From positions 1 through 64,000 of the forward strand of contig JAGTRF010000010.1 in NCBI GenBank assembly GCA_018396775.1: 64,000 nt of DNA, written 5' to 3'. Below, piece after piece: positions 36,076 to 43,699 of this stretch. The DNA comes from Candidatus Bathyarchaeota archaeon. Its GTDB lineage: Archaea; Thermoproteota; Bathyarchaeia; 40CM-2-53-6; DTDX01. A model generated the notes under the pieces. The model did not search any database. It was not told the DNA's origin and was given only the letters and a program-made list of their open reading frames with translations. A program made the translations under genes and the position numbers. Each line of letters starts with the position of its first letter. Position 1 is the stretch's first letter.

Positions 36076-36993
36076 ATGAAAACAAATATTTCAATTGAAA
36101 TAGCTGAGGTAAAATTTAAATCGCCGTTAATTCTCGCTTCAGGAGTTTCAGGATACTCAAAATATTCTTTTAAAAGAGCTGAAGAAGCTGGTGCAGGAGG
36201 AGTTGTAACTAAATCTTCAAGCTTAAAGCCTAGAAGTGGATATTCAGGTCCAACAATCGTTGAGCTTCCATACGGGTTAATAAACGCTATGGGTTTACCG
36301 AATCCAAGCATAAAAAAGGTTTCAGAAGAAATTTATGCAGCTAAAAATTTAGGCGTTAAAATCCCTTTAATAGCAAGCATTTACGGCTTTAATTTAAAAG
36401 ATTACGTTAAAGCTGCTGAAATTGCAGGTGAATATGCGGATGCTATAGAATTAAATTTTTCATGCCCAACAGTTAAGGAGGTAAGCATGGAAATAGGTCA
36501 GAACCCTCTTAAAGTTAAAAATATTGTTAAAGCTGTGAAAAAGAAGGTTGAAAAACCTGTTTTCGCTAAGCTTTCACCTAACGTATCAAACATTATAAAA
36601 ATTGGAGAAGCTGCTGAAAAAGGTGGAGCAGATGCTGTTACAGCTATAAACACTGTTAAAGCTATGGCGTTAAATATAGATTTAATGAAGCCTATTTTAT
36701 CAGTTAAAATAGGAGGTTTATCAGGGCCATGCATTAAACCTATAACTTTAAGATGCGTTTATGAGCTTTATGAAAAAATTAACATTCCAATTATTGGTTG
36801 CGGAGGAGTTTTAAGCTGGCAAGATGCTATAGAAATGGTTTTAGCTGGAGCTTCAGCTATTCAAATTGGAACTGGAATTAAATATAAAGGGCTTGAGATT
36901 TTTAAGGAATTAAATTTAGGAATTAAACGTTATTTAACCTTGAAAGGTTTTAAAAGCTTGGAGGAAGCTAAAGGTTTAGCGCATAAAAATTGA
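36076..36993 (+). CDS. pyrD: Dihydroorotate dehydrogenase, class 1
   Basis: A 305-residue FMN enzyme of pyrimidine synthesis oxidising dihydroorotate to orotate. Typical blocks: SPLILASGVSGYS, GLPNPSI, ELNFSCPTV (active-site loop with Cys), KLSPNVSNI and GCGGVLSWQDAIEMVLAGAS. I choose the second ATG (36076) because a TATA-like TTTAAATTATA at 36036-36046 would place transcription start near 36068, downstream of the first ATG (36061), and because family members start just there. Single gene between two divergent or unrelated units; no pyrK-like partner seen. Confidence 0.9.
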   Translation: MKTNISIEIAEVKFKSPLILASGVSGYSKYSFKRAEEAGAGGVVTKSSSLKPRSGYSGPTIVELPYGLINAMGLPNPSIKKVSEEIYAAKNLGVKIPLIASIYGFNLKDYVKAAEIAGEYADAIELNFSCPTVKEVSMEIGQNPLKVKNIVKAVKKKVEKPVFAKLSPNVSNIIKIGEAAEKGGADAVTAINTVKAMALNIDLMKPILSVKIGGLSGPCIKPITLRCVYELYEKINIPIIGCGGVLSWQDAIEMVLAGASAIQIGTGIKYKGLEIFKELNLGIKRYLTLKGFKSLEEAKGLAHKN

Positions 36994-37056
36994 AGCCTTA
37001 AAGTTTTTATATTAATTAATCTTTTAAAGCTTGAAAAAGAAGAGGGAAACGAAAAG

Positions 37057-37182
37057 TTGAAGCGAATTTTAGCTTCTTGGATATTAACTTTAGGCTTAAC
37101 TCTTTTAACTTTAGCATTTTACTTAAACCAAATCGAGATTATAAACGAGCTTCTTAAATCTTGGACACCTTTAACTCCATGA
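37057..37182 (+). CDS. 41-residue single-pass membrane mini-protein
   Basis: A short frame from a TTG with GAGGGAAA about 8 nt upstream, encoding 41 residues. Residues 4-22 form one membrane helix (ILASWILTLGLTLLTLAFY), followed by a short polar tail NQIEIINELL. It ends 11 nt before the NapH-like gene, as a small subunit or anchor would. No family is recognised. The spacing, ribosome-binding site and clean hydrophobic segment support it being real, but its shortness keeps this uncertain. Confidence 0.5.
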   Translation: MKRILASWILTLGLTLLTLAFYLNQIEIINELLKSWTPLTP

Positions 37183-37193
37183 AGAAGAGGTAG

Positions 37194-38102
37194 TTGAATT
37201 TGAAGCTTAAAATCTGGCCTTTTAGAAGAATAGCTCAAATATTTTTCTTTTTTGTTTTTAACGCTTTAATCTTTAATCGAATAATTTTTTATTGGAATAT
37301 TAAACCTTCAACACTTCATCTACCTGTTTTAGTTAGCATAAACTCACCTTTAAGCGCTTTTTGCGGGGTTTTTGATGTTATTCAAGCTTCAGCAAGCCAA
37401 GGCATTTTTCCATTATTATCGATAGCGATTATTCTTGTTTTAGGTGTTTTAATAGGTAGAGCTTTATGCAGTTGGGGTTGCCCTATAGGATTTATTCAAG
37501 AGTTAATTTTTGAAATTAAAGGAGAAAGGGTCACTCAAATCTCATTTAAAACTCATAATCAAGCTGTAAAATTGAAGTTTATAATTTTAGCTTTAACAAT
37601 TTTAGTTTCTGCAACAGTATGTTTATCTGTTCATTTTAATATTTGGGTTTCTTATAGAGAAGCTTTAGGGGATTTCGCTAAAGGCCCATTCTTTATTTTT
37701 TCTCCAGATGGAATTTTATTTGGCACCTTACCATACTTAATTTCTTCAGCAATTTTCAATAAAGGATTCAGCAATTTAGAAATCTTTCAAATTTATTTGT
37801 TAGCTTTTAAAATGTTTATTTTAGGGTTGTTTTTCGCTGGAGCTTATAAAATTTCTTTATTTTGGTGCAGATACATATGCCCTCTAGGAGCTTTAATGAG
37901 CATATTTGGAAAAGTCAGTTTTTTAAGCTTAAATAGAAGCTTAACTAAATGTGAAAAATGCCCTGAATGCGTTAAAGCTTGCCCTATGCAAATTAAAATT
38001 TTAGATTACCCATGGGGAAAATTTAACCATCAAGAATGCATTTTATGCTTTAGATGCGTTGATGCATGCAAGCATAAAGCTTTAACGCCTAAATTTCCAT
38101 AA
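37194..38102 (+). CDS. NapH/YccM-like polytopic membrane ferredoxin
   Basis: A 302-residue membrane iron-sulfur protein with about five helices. Two cytoplasmic CxxxCP-type motifs are present, CSWGCPIGF (about residue 92) and CRYICPLGA (about 224). At the C-terminus are two ferredoxin-type cluster motifs, CEKCPECVKACP and CILCFRCVDACKH. This is the NapH/NosR/YccM layout, which passes electrons between quinol or ferredoxin and a partner across the membrane. The thioredoxin reductase gene follows after 18 nt, suggesting an electron path linked to thiols. TTG start; a second TTG two codons later is equally possible. Confidence 0.88.
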   Translation: MNLKLKIWPFRRIAQIFFFFVFNALIFNRIIFYWNIKPSTLHLPVLVSINSPLSAFCGVFDVIQASASQGIFPLLSIAIILVLGVLIGRALCSWGCPIGFIQELIFEIKGERVTQISFKTHNQAVKLKFIILALTILVSATVCLSVHFNIWVSYREALGDFAKGPFFIFSPDGILFGTLPYLISSAIFNKGFSNLEIFQIYLLAFKMFILGLFFAGAYKISLFWCRYICPLGALMSIFGKVSFLSLNRSLTKCEKCPECVKACPMQIKILDYPWGKFNHQECILCFRCVDACKHKALTPKFP

Positions 38103-38120
38103 ATTTTTTACGAGTTAAAA

Positions 38121-39023
38121 ATGAATGAATATGATATAATCATAGTTGGCGGTGGACCGGCAGGTTTAACAGCTGGAATTTACGCTAAAAGAGCTAAGCT
38201 AAATGCTTTGCTTATAGAGAAAACTGTTATTGGAGGACAAATGCTTCTAGCTGATATTATTGAAAACTATCCTGGTTTACTAGAAGTTAAAGGTTTTGAG
38301 TTAGCTCAAAAAATGGAGGAGCAGGCTAGAAAATTTGGAGTTGAAATAAAATTTAATGAAGTTAAACAAGTTAAAAGCGCAGAGAAGAAAGTTTTCTTAG
38401 AAGAAGAAGCTTTAACAGCTAAGGCTTTAATTATAGCTTCTGGAGCTGAACCTGCAAAGCTTAATGTTAAAGGTGAAGACAAGCTTATTGGAAAAGGCGT
38501 TTCATATTGCGCAACTTGCGATGGAGCATTCTTCTCTGGAAAAGAGGTGGCGGTTGTTGGTGGAGGCGATGCGGCGCTTACAGAAGCTTTATACTTAAGC
38601 AAAATAGCAAGCAAAGTTTATTTAATTCATAGAAGAAGCCAATTTAGAGCAGCGAAAATAAACCAAGAAAAAGTTTTATTAAACCCTAAAATAACAGTTT
38701 TATGGGATACAATTATTCAAGAAGTAATCGGTGAAGCTAAAGTTGAAGCCATTCTCATTAAAAACGTTAAAACCGGGAGGGGGGAGAGTAAACCTATAGA
38801 TGGAGTATTTATAGCGGCTGGAAGAAGACCTAACACAAGCTTCATCAACGTTGAAAAAGATGAGTTAGGGTATATTAAAGTTAATGAAGAGATGGAGACA
38901 AGCGTTAAAGGAGTTTTCGCAGCTGGAGATTGCACATCTAGAAAATGGAGGCAAATAAGCACAGCGGTTGGAGAAGGTGCTAAAGCAGCGATTTCAGCTG
39001 AAAAATATATTGAAAAACTTTAA
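38121..39023 (+). CDS. trxB: Thioredoxin reductase (FAD, CATC active site)
   Basis: A 300-residue low-molecular-weight thioredoxin reductase. FAD-binding GGGPAGLTAGIYAKRA near the start, redox-active cysteines in YCATCDG (about residues 131-137), a second nucleotide loop VVGGGDAALTEA and the terminal FAD motif VFAAGDCTSRKWRQISTAVG. The NADPH-binding HRRSxFRA segment (HRRSQFRAAK) is conserved. It reduces thioredoxin or a related protein. It follows the NapH-like membrane ferredoxin; no thioredoxin gene is beside it. Confidence 0.94.
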   Translation: MNEYDIIIVGGGPAGLTAGIYAKRAKLNALLIEKTVIGGQMLLADIIENYPGLLEVKGFELAQKMEEQARKFGVEIKFNEVKQVKSAEKKVFLEEEALTAKALIIASGAEPAKLNVKGEDKLIGKGVSYCATCDGAFFSGKEVAVVGGGDAALTEALYLSKIASKVYLIHRRSQFRAAKINQEKVLLNPKITVLWDTIIQEVIGEAKVEAILIKNVKTGRGESKPIDGVFIAAGRRPNTSFINVEKDELGYIKVNEEMETSVKGVFAAGDCTSRKWRQISTAVGEGAKAAISAEKYIEKL

Positions 39024-39051
39024 TAAGGCTTTTTATGCTTTAAAATATTAA

Positions 39052-39138
39052 GCCGGGGTGGCCGAATGGTTCAGGCGGCGGGCTGCAGAACTAGCTTTAG
39101 AAACCCGCAGAATGTGGGTTCAATTCCCACCCCCGGCT
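39052..39138 (+). tRNA. tRNA-Cys (GCA) with a 14-nt intron
   Basis: A full cloverleaf. Acceptor strands are GCCGGGG and CCCCGGC; D stem GCC/GGC; anticodon stem GCGGG (39078-39082) and CCCGC (39104-39108); T arm GTGGG-TTCAATT-CCCAC. The discriminator base is T, as needed by cysteinyl-tRNA synthetase. The anticodon GCA is at 39085-39087. The loop carries 14 extra bases, read as an intron between positions 37 and 38. Mature length is 73 nt before CCA, which is not encoded. Confidence 0.93.
39089..39102 (+). other. Intron in tRNA-Cys (canonical 37/38 site)
   Basis: Fourteen bases, AACTAGCTTTAGAA, lie between G37 and A38 of the anticodon loop. The central CTA-GCTT-TAG can pair, leaving short A-rich bulges beside the anticodon stem, which suits a relaxed bulge-helix-bulge for the archaeal splicing endonuclease. 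Removing it restores the seven-base loop CTGCAGA. The exact cut could shift by one base because A residues flank both ends. Confidence 0.85.
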
Positions 39139-39181
39139 TTAAAACAAAGCTTTATAAAACCTTTAAAGAGGAAAATAAAAA

Positions 39182-39604
39182 GTGATTAAGTTTAAACCTA
39201 AAGAGTTTGAATTCTCAATTTACAAGCTTGATTTTAATGATGATCTTTTAAATGCTGTAAAGAAAGCGGCTGAAAAAGTTGATTCAGGGCTCTTCTGGGT
39301 TATAGGAGCAGTTTCAAAAGCTAAATTCAGCTTTTACAATCAAGAAAACAAAGTTTACCGTGAAATCTCAATAAATAAACCTTTAGAAATAACTTCATGT
39401 ATAGGAAATGTTACTCAATTAAACGGGGAGAAAATAATTCATGCTCATGTAACTTTCTCTGACAGCTTTGGAAACGTTTTCGGTGGTCATTTAACGGAAG
39501 GAACAAAAATATTTTCTGCAGAAATGTTTTTAATAGAATTTAAAAATTTTAAGCTTTATAGAAAATTCGATGAAGTTACAGGCTTGAATCTTTTTTCACC
39601 TTAA
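39182..39604 (+). CDS. PPC/DUF296-domain protein
   Basis: A 140-residue protein of the PPC (DUF296) family. Recognisable parts are the IYKLDFNDDLLNAVKKAAEK start, VIGAVSKAKFSFYNQENKVY, LEITSCIGNVTQL and the conserved HAHVTFSDSFGNVFGGHLTEG. Archaeal members form trimers and some bind DNA as AT-hook-linked domains do in plants; here there is no AT hook. GTG start 43 nt downstream of tRNA-Cys. Function in archaea is not established. Confidence 0.88.
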   Translation: MIKFKPKEFEFSIYKLDFNDDLLNAVKKAAEKVDSGLFWVIGAVSKAKFSFYNQENKVYREISINKPLEITSCIGNVTQLNGEKIIHAHVTFSDSFGNVFGGHLTEGTKIFSAEMFLIEFKNFKLYRKFDEVTGLNLFSP

Positions 39605-39650
39605 AAAAATATACCATAACTTCTTTAAGCATTTTAAAAAAATAATTAGA

Positions 39651-39808
39651 TGCTTAAGCTGATCTAAGCCTAAACACCGAGTTTAGGCGAACCCCCTATT
39701 TGCCTCCTCTACATTGCAACTACGTTTTTAGGCGTAGCTTAATGTAGATTCGGACGATCGGTTCGCTCGCCTAAGTTTCAGCATTTAAGCATGCTTTCAG
39801 CTTAAGCA
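39651..39808. other. 158-nt folded inverted-repeat element (candidate structured RNA or MITE)
   Basis: This stretch lies in a 285-nt gap. A perfect 12-bp stem closes it: TGCTTAAGCTGA at 39651-39662 pairs with 39797-39808. Inside are an 8-bp hairpin (39668-39675 with 39681-39688, loop ACCGA), a two-part hairpin (39708-39715 with 39741-39748 and 39720-39724 with 39733-39737), a 5-bp hairpin (39780-39784 with 39791-39795), and a long-range pairing of GCGAACC (39687-39693) with GGTTCGC (39760-39766). The first hairpin and the long-range pairing compete for the same bases. AGA flanks both ends. Local G+C is higher than in neighbouring gaps. Strand is undecided. Confidence 0.55.
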
Positions 39809-39889
39809 AGATTTACATAGAGGTGTCGTTTACTTATAAAGTTTTCTATCAATAATATTAATGCGTTAACTCTAATTTAGGCGATAAAA

Positions 39890-40564
39890 TTGAGAAATGA
39901 TAATAAATTCACTCAAGATTTAAGCTTATTCATCAAGAAAGTGGGTAAAGATTTAGATAAAAAAAGCTTTAAAAAATTAATTCATATTCAAAGAAAGTTA
40001 ACAACCCTCCATAGTAAAGGCTTAGTTAAAATTAATCATTCAATAATGGAGGTTTTATGCGTTAAATTTCTTATAACCGAAGGGTATGAAGTTGAAGTTG
40101 AAAAACCTTTAGAAGGAAGCTTAAACTGCGACATTTATAGCGTTAAGGGAGACGGTGTTTTAATAGTGGAGGTGGAAACAGGTTTTATTCCTCCAGACCA
40201 CGCGTTGGATCCTTCAATTTATAGCGCAGCTAGAATAGCAAGCAAAATAGCTAGATACAGTATTTTCGCTGATAAATTCGCTTTAGGAACTCCACCATAC
40301 CATTTACTTAATATCCCAAAAATATTTGTTAAACCACCTAGAGATAGAAGCTTAAATGAAATTAATGAAATTAAAGCTTTATGCGATATTTATTATAGAA
40401 ACCCCCCAATAAGCTTAGAGGAATTAAAGAACGCGCGTTTACATACAATTTACGTTATTGATGTTGACGGGGGAATCGTAAGAGAGGTTGATCCAGATGC
40501 TTACTGGGATACTGTTCAAAGTTGGAATTATAAATTAAAAATAAACAATTTTAAAAGGGATTAA
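39890..40564 (+). CDS. Uncharacterised protein, possible PD-(D/E)XK nuclease fold
   Basis: A 224-residue protein I do not recognise. The segment LCVKFLITEGYEVEVEKPL followed by CDIYSVKGDGVLIVEVETG (about residues 53-98) has the order E...D-x10-E-x-E on alternating strands. That recalls the PD-(D/E)XK restriction-endonuclease core, with E in place of K. No membrane helix or signal peptide. TTG start with a TATA-like CTTATAAA about 55 nt upstream. It stands alone between the folded element and hypC. The nuclease idea is inference. Confidence 0.65.
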   Translation: MRNDNKFTQDLSLFIKKVGKDLDKKSFKKLIHIQRKLTTLHSKGLVKINHSIMEVLCVKFLITEGYEVEVEKPLEGSLNCDIYSVKGDGVLIVEVETGFIPPDHALDPSIYSAARIASKIARYSIFADKFALGTPPYHLLNIPKIFVKPPRDRSLNEINEIKALCDIYYRNPPISLEELKNARLHTIYVIDVDGGIVREVDPDAYWDTVQSWNYKLKINNFKRD

Positions 40565-40629
40565 AAAAGGTTTTTGAAAAATTTATTAAAGAGTACAGTT
40601 TTATATTTTTTAACGGAGTTAAAAAAACC

Positions 40630-40848
40630 ATGTGCCTAGCTATTCCAGCTAAAATAATAAGCATTTCAGGCGTAACAGCTAAAGTTGATTTTGGAGGAAA
40701 CACTATTAAAGAGGTTGATGTTTCTTTAGTTGACGCTAAAATTGGAGATTATGTTTTAGTTCATGCAGGTTATGCAATTCAAGTTTTAAATAAAAAAGAT
40801 GCTGAAGAAACTTTAAAGTTATGGAATGAAATTTTAAGCGAAATTTAA
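40630..40848 (+). CDS. hypC: Hydrogenase maturation chaperone HypC
   Basis: A 72-residue HypC with the obligatory N-terminal MCLAIP, whose cysteine contacts the iron during assembly of the Fe(CN)2CO group of [NiFe] hydrogenase. The OB-fold strands AKVDFGGNTIKEVDVSLV and GDYVLVHAGYAIQ follow. ATG start. hypD follows after 25 nt; the two proteins form the scaffold complex. No hydrogenase structural gene is in this window. Confidence 0.96.
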   Translation: MCLAIPAKIISISGVTAKVDFGGNTIKEVDVSLVDAKIGDYVLVHAGYAIQVLNKKDAEETLKLWNEILSEI

Positions 40849-40873
40849 TAACTTTAATGGATTAGAACGCTTT

Positions 40874-41968
40874 ATGGATAATCAATTTAGAAGCTTAAAT
40901 TTAGCTAAAAAAGCTTTAAAACGTATAAAATATTTAACTCCAAGCCATGAGGTTAAATTTTGTCATGTATGTGGCACTCATGAATGGGTAATCACGCATT
41001 ATGGAATCAGATCGCTTCTCCCAAATAAGATTGATGTCATAGCCGGTCCAGGATGCCCAGTATGCATTGTTCCAGCTAAAGAAATTGATGAAGCTGTATG
41101 GCTTGCGTTAAATAAAGCTACAGTTTTAACTTTTGGTGATATTATTAGGGTTCCAGGCTCTAAAATTTCTCTTGCTCAAGCTAAAGCTTTAGGAGGAAAA
41201 GTTAAAATTGTTTATAGCGTTAAAGATGCTGTTGAAATAGCTAAGCAAAAACCAAACGAAGAATTTGTTTTTTTCGCTATTGGGTTTGAAACAACTGCGC
41301 CTTCAACAGCTTTAGAAGCTGCAAGAAACCCCCCTAAAAACTTAAGTTTTTTAATTTCTCATAGGCTTATTCCACCAGTTATGGAGCTTCTTCTTGGAAT
41401 AGGTGATTTACACATAGACGGCTTCATAGCTCCAGGCCACGTCTCAACAATAATTGGTTTAAAACCATATGAAGTTTTCCCTAAAGTTTATAAAATGCCA
41501 ACCGTTATAGCTGGATTTGAACCTTTAGATGTTTTATTTGCTTTAATAATTCTTTTAAAGCAGATTTCTCATGGAGAAGCAAAATTAGAAAATGAATATT
41601 CTAGATCAGTTAAATGGAATGGAAATTTAAAAGCTCAAAAGTTAATTAATGAAGTTTTCAACGTAACAGATGGATTTTGGAGAGGATTAGGGAAAGTTCC
41701 CGCATCTGCTTTAAAATTAAAAGAAAAATATTCAAGCTTAGATGCTAAATTAAAATATGAAATTAAGCTTAATTCACCTTCAAAAGATTTACTTCCAGGA
41801 TGCAGCTGCCATTTAGTTATAATCGGTAAAATAAAACCTACTGAATGCCCATTATTCATGAAAGCGTGCACTCCCCAAACACCAAAAGGCTCCTGCATGG
41901 TTTCTATGGAGGGGACATGCGCAATCTGGGCTAAACACGGTGCATCAACAAAAAAAGTTGAAAATTAA
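40874..41968 (+). CDS. hypD: Hydrogenase maturation protein HypD
   Basis: A 364-residue HypD. Conserved motifs: FCHVCGTHEW, GPGCPVCIVP, GFETTAPSTA, the PGHVSTIIG segment and the C-terminal cysteine cluster (LLPGCSCHLV, then CTPQTPKGSC, then GTCAIW) that binds a [4Fe-4S] cluster. With HypC it assembles the cyanide- and CO-bearing iron of [NiFe] hydrogenase. Full length. HypA/B/E/F are not nearby. Confidence 0.96.
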   Translation: MDNQFRSLNLAKKALKRIKYLTPSHEVKFCHVCGTHEWVITHYGIRSLLPNKIDVIAGPGCPVCIVPAKEIDEAVWLALNKATVLTFGDIIRVPGSKISLAQAKALGGKVKIVYSVKDAVEIAKQKPNEEFVFFAIGFETTAPSTALEAARNPPKNLSFLISHRLIPPVMELLLGIGDLHIDGFIAPGHVSTIIGLKPYEVFPKVYKMPTVIAGFEPLDVLFALIILLKQISHGEAKLENEYSRSVKWNGNLKAQKLINEVFNVTDGFWRGLGKVPASALKLKEKYSSLDAKLKYEIKLNSPSKDLLPGCSCHLVIIGKIKPTECPLFMKACTPQTPKGSCMVSMEGTCAIWAKHGASTKKVEN

Positions 41969-42128
41969 CATTGTTAAACACTCATTTAATTTAAAGGATG
42001 TTAATTCAACTCCAAAACATGAAAGACAATTTGTAAGCATTTTTAATAGTATTAAGCTAAAAATTTAAGCTTAAATCATAAATTTTTATTTAAGAATGCT
42101 TTTTAAACAAAAAATCGAGGAGAAAAAC

Positions 42129-43346
42129 ATGAAGAAAGAATTAATTATTGCTTTAATTCTCTTCTCTTTAATTTTTCACGCTTACCTTCCACAAAGTTAT
42201 CAATCACCTCAGCTTAATAAAGCAGCCTTAAATAAAGTTAACTTGTTACGCTATATCGAGGCGGAAAATGGAATTAAAGCAATAGATATTTCCAGCGATG
42301 GTGTTTATTTAGCTATTGGTGGTCAAGGATTTATTCGCTTTTATTCAATAAATGGTGATGAATGGACTTACAAATTTAATGAAATGGTGGATTCTTTATC
42401 AATTTCTTCAAGCGGTGAATTTTTAGCTGTTGGAACAGAAGAAGCTATGATTTACCTATTTCATAAATCATTTAACAAGCCTATTTTAAGATATAATGCT
42501 GAAGGCCCTGTTTTATCCATATCTTTTTCTACTGATGAGAAATATTTTTACGCTGGAACATTTGGAGGCACGTTTTATCTATTTGAAGTTTCTACGCTAA
42601 ATCTTATATGGAAGTTTAAAGCTGAAGGGAACGTGGCAATTTTAACTGTTAGCACCTCATTTAATGGAAACCGTGCAGCAGCAGGAGTCTCAGATAACTC
42701 TATAATAATTTTTTCTAAAGCTTCTTCAACTCCTTTATGGAAGGGGAAAGTTGAAGGATATATACGCTCTATAGCAATGTCAAGTGATGGAAACTTAGTG
42801 GTTGCTGGAGGAAGCGATTCATCAATCTATTTTATTAATTTAGGATGTGAAACTTCAATTAAAAAATTTAAGGTAAATAGTAGCATTAGATCTGTTGCTG
42901 TTTCAAGCAGTGGCAATCAAGCTGTTGCAGGAAGCGAAGATGGGACCATCTACTTTTTTAAAAAAAATAGCGATAGACCTTTTTGGATTTTTAATGCTGA
43001 AGAAGTCGTCTCTTCTGTTGCTATTTCAAATGATGGAAAATACATATCTGCTGGAAGCTTTAACAAAAAACTTTACTTCTTTTCAAGCGATGTAAATTCA
43101 CCTTTATTCATTTATTCCGTTAAGCATCCCATTTCTCATATAGCTACCTCTAATAATGGCAGTGAAATAGCCTTAAGCGCTGGAAGAATTGCTTACTTGC
43201 TTAAAGTAGAATTAACGAAAACCAAAGAAGCCAAGCTTACCCCAATATATCTTTGGGTTATTATAGAAGGTTTTCTTTTAGTTATTTCATCAATAATTCA
43301 AATTAAAGAATTTGATTTAAAAACCTTAAAGCCTAAAAAATCATAG
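42129..43346 (+). CDS. Membrane-anchored beta-propeller (WD40/PQQ-like) protein
   Basis: A 405-residue protein. A signal peptide (residues 1-21, KKELIIALILFSLIFHAYL) leads into about seven propeller blades, each with a variant of the phrase V-A-x-S-S-x-G-x-x-A-A-G-S-x-D-x-x-I-Y-F. One membrane helix sits near residues 372-390 with a basic tail. It should be displayed outside the cell; ligand unknown. I start at ATG 42129 because GAGGAG lies 7 nt upstream and a signal peptide begins there; an ATG 11 codons earlier lacks both. Confidence 0.75.
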   Translation: MKKELIIALILFSLIFHAYLPQSYQSPQLNKAALNKVNLLRYIEAENGIKAIDISSDGVYLAIGGQGFIRFYSINGDEWTYKFNEMVDSLSISSSGEFLAVGTEEAMIYLFHKSFNKPILRYNAEGPVLSISFSTDEKYFYAGTFGGTFYLFEVSTLNLIWKFKAEGNVAILTVSTSFNGNRAAAGVSDNSIIIFSKASSTPLWKGKVEGYIRSIAMSSDGNLVVAGGSDSSIYFINLGCETSIKKFKVNSSIRSVAVSSSGNQAVAGSEDGTIYFFKKNSDRPFWIFNAEEVVSSVAISNDGKYISAGSFNKKLYFFSSDVNSPLFIYSVKHPISHIATSNNGSEIALSAGRIAYLLKVELTKTKEAKLTPIYLWVIIEGFLLVISSIIQIKEFDLKTLKPKKS

Positions 43347-43468
43347 AAAATGCTTTCAAATCATCCTTTTATAAGTTTATGCTAACGAGTTACATTGTAC
43401 GTAAAGTTGAGATTACAGAGAACATTTAGATAGCCGCTTAAAATGCTACAATATAAAATTTTATTGTC

Positions 43469-43555
43469 TATAACTCATGGATAATAAAAACATATAATTA
43501 TAAGCTTATTTGCAAACTTACCATTATTTATAACTTTAAGCTCACATTTATAACT
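43469..43555. repeat. Three TATAACT motifs at 20-bp multiples upstream of sua5
   Basis: TATAACT occurs at 43469-43475, 43529-43535 and 43549-43555; the last two are part of a longer ATTTATAACT repeat whose copies start exactly 20 bp apart, two helical turns. They lie in the 353-nt gap between the propeller gene and sua5. They could be an operator or overlapping TATA boxes, or chance in AT-rich DNA. The rest of this gap shows no gene except a possible 13-codon frame. Confidence 0.3.
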
Positions 43556-43586
43556 ATCAAAAAACCAGGTTTAGGAGGAGTTCACT

Positions 43587-43628
43587 ATGCTTAATAAGTT
43601 TTTCAACTTATTTCACCTCATAAGCTGA
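43587..43628 (+). other. 13-codon mini-frame with strong ribosome-binding site and internal hairpin
   Basis: ATG at 43587 follows AGGAGGAG by about 7 nt and is read for 13 codons (MLNKFFNLFHLIS). Inside it is a perfect 8-bp hairpin, AATAAGTT (43593-43600) with AACTTATT (43605-43612) around a TTTC loop. It precedes sua5 by 71 nt. It could be a leader peptide with a regulatory hairpin, or the decayed start of a lost gene. Nothing else in this gap looks coding. Confidence 0.3.
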
Positions 43629-43699
43629 AGAGGCAAGTAAAAGAATTTAAGTTAATAAGCTGCAAAGCAATCATTTTATTATAAACTTGATTCTGGTGT

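Noticed and set aside
38306-38614. 102-codon minus-strand frame inside trxB
   Set aside because: Antisense to conserved thioredoxin reductase motifs; Ser/Ala-rich shadow.
39651-39808. RNase P RNA, SRP RNA or 5S rRNA at the folded element
   Set aside because: None of the conserved core sequences of these RNAs can be seen, and the length does not fit.
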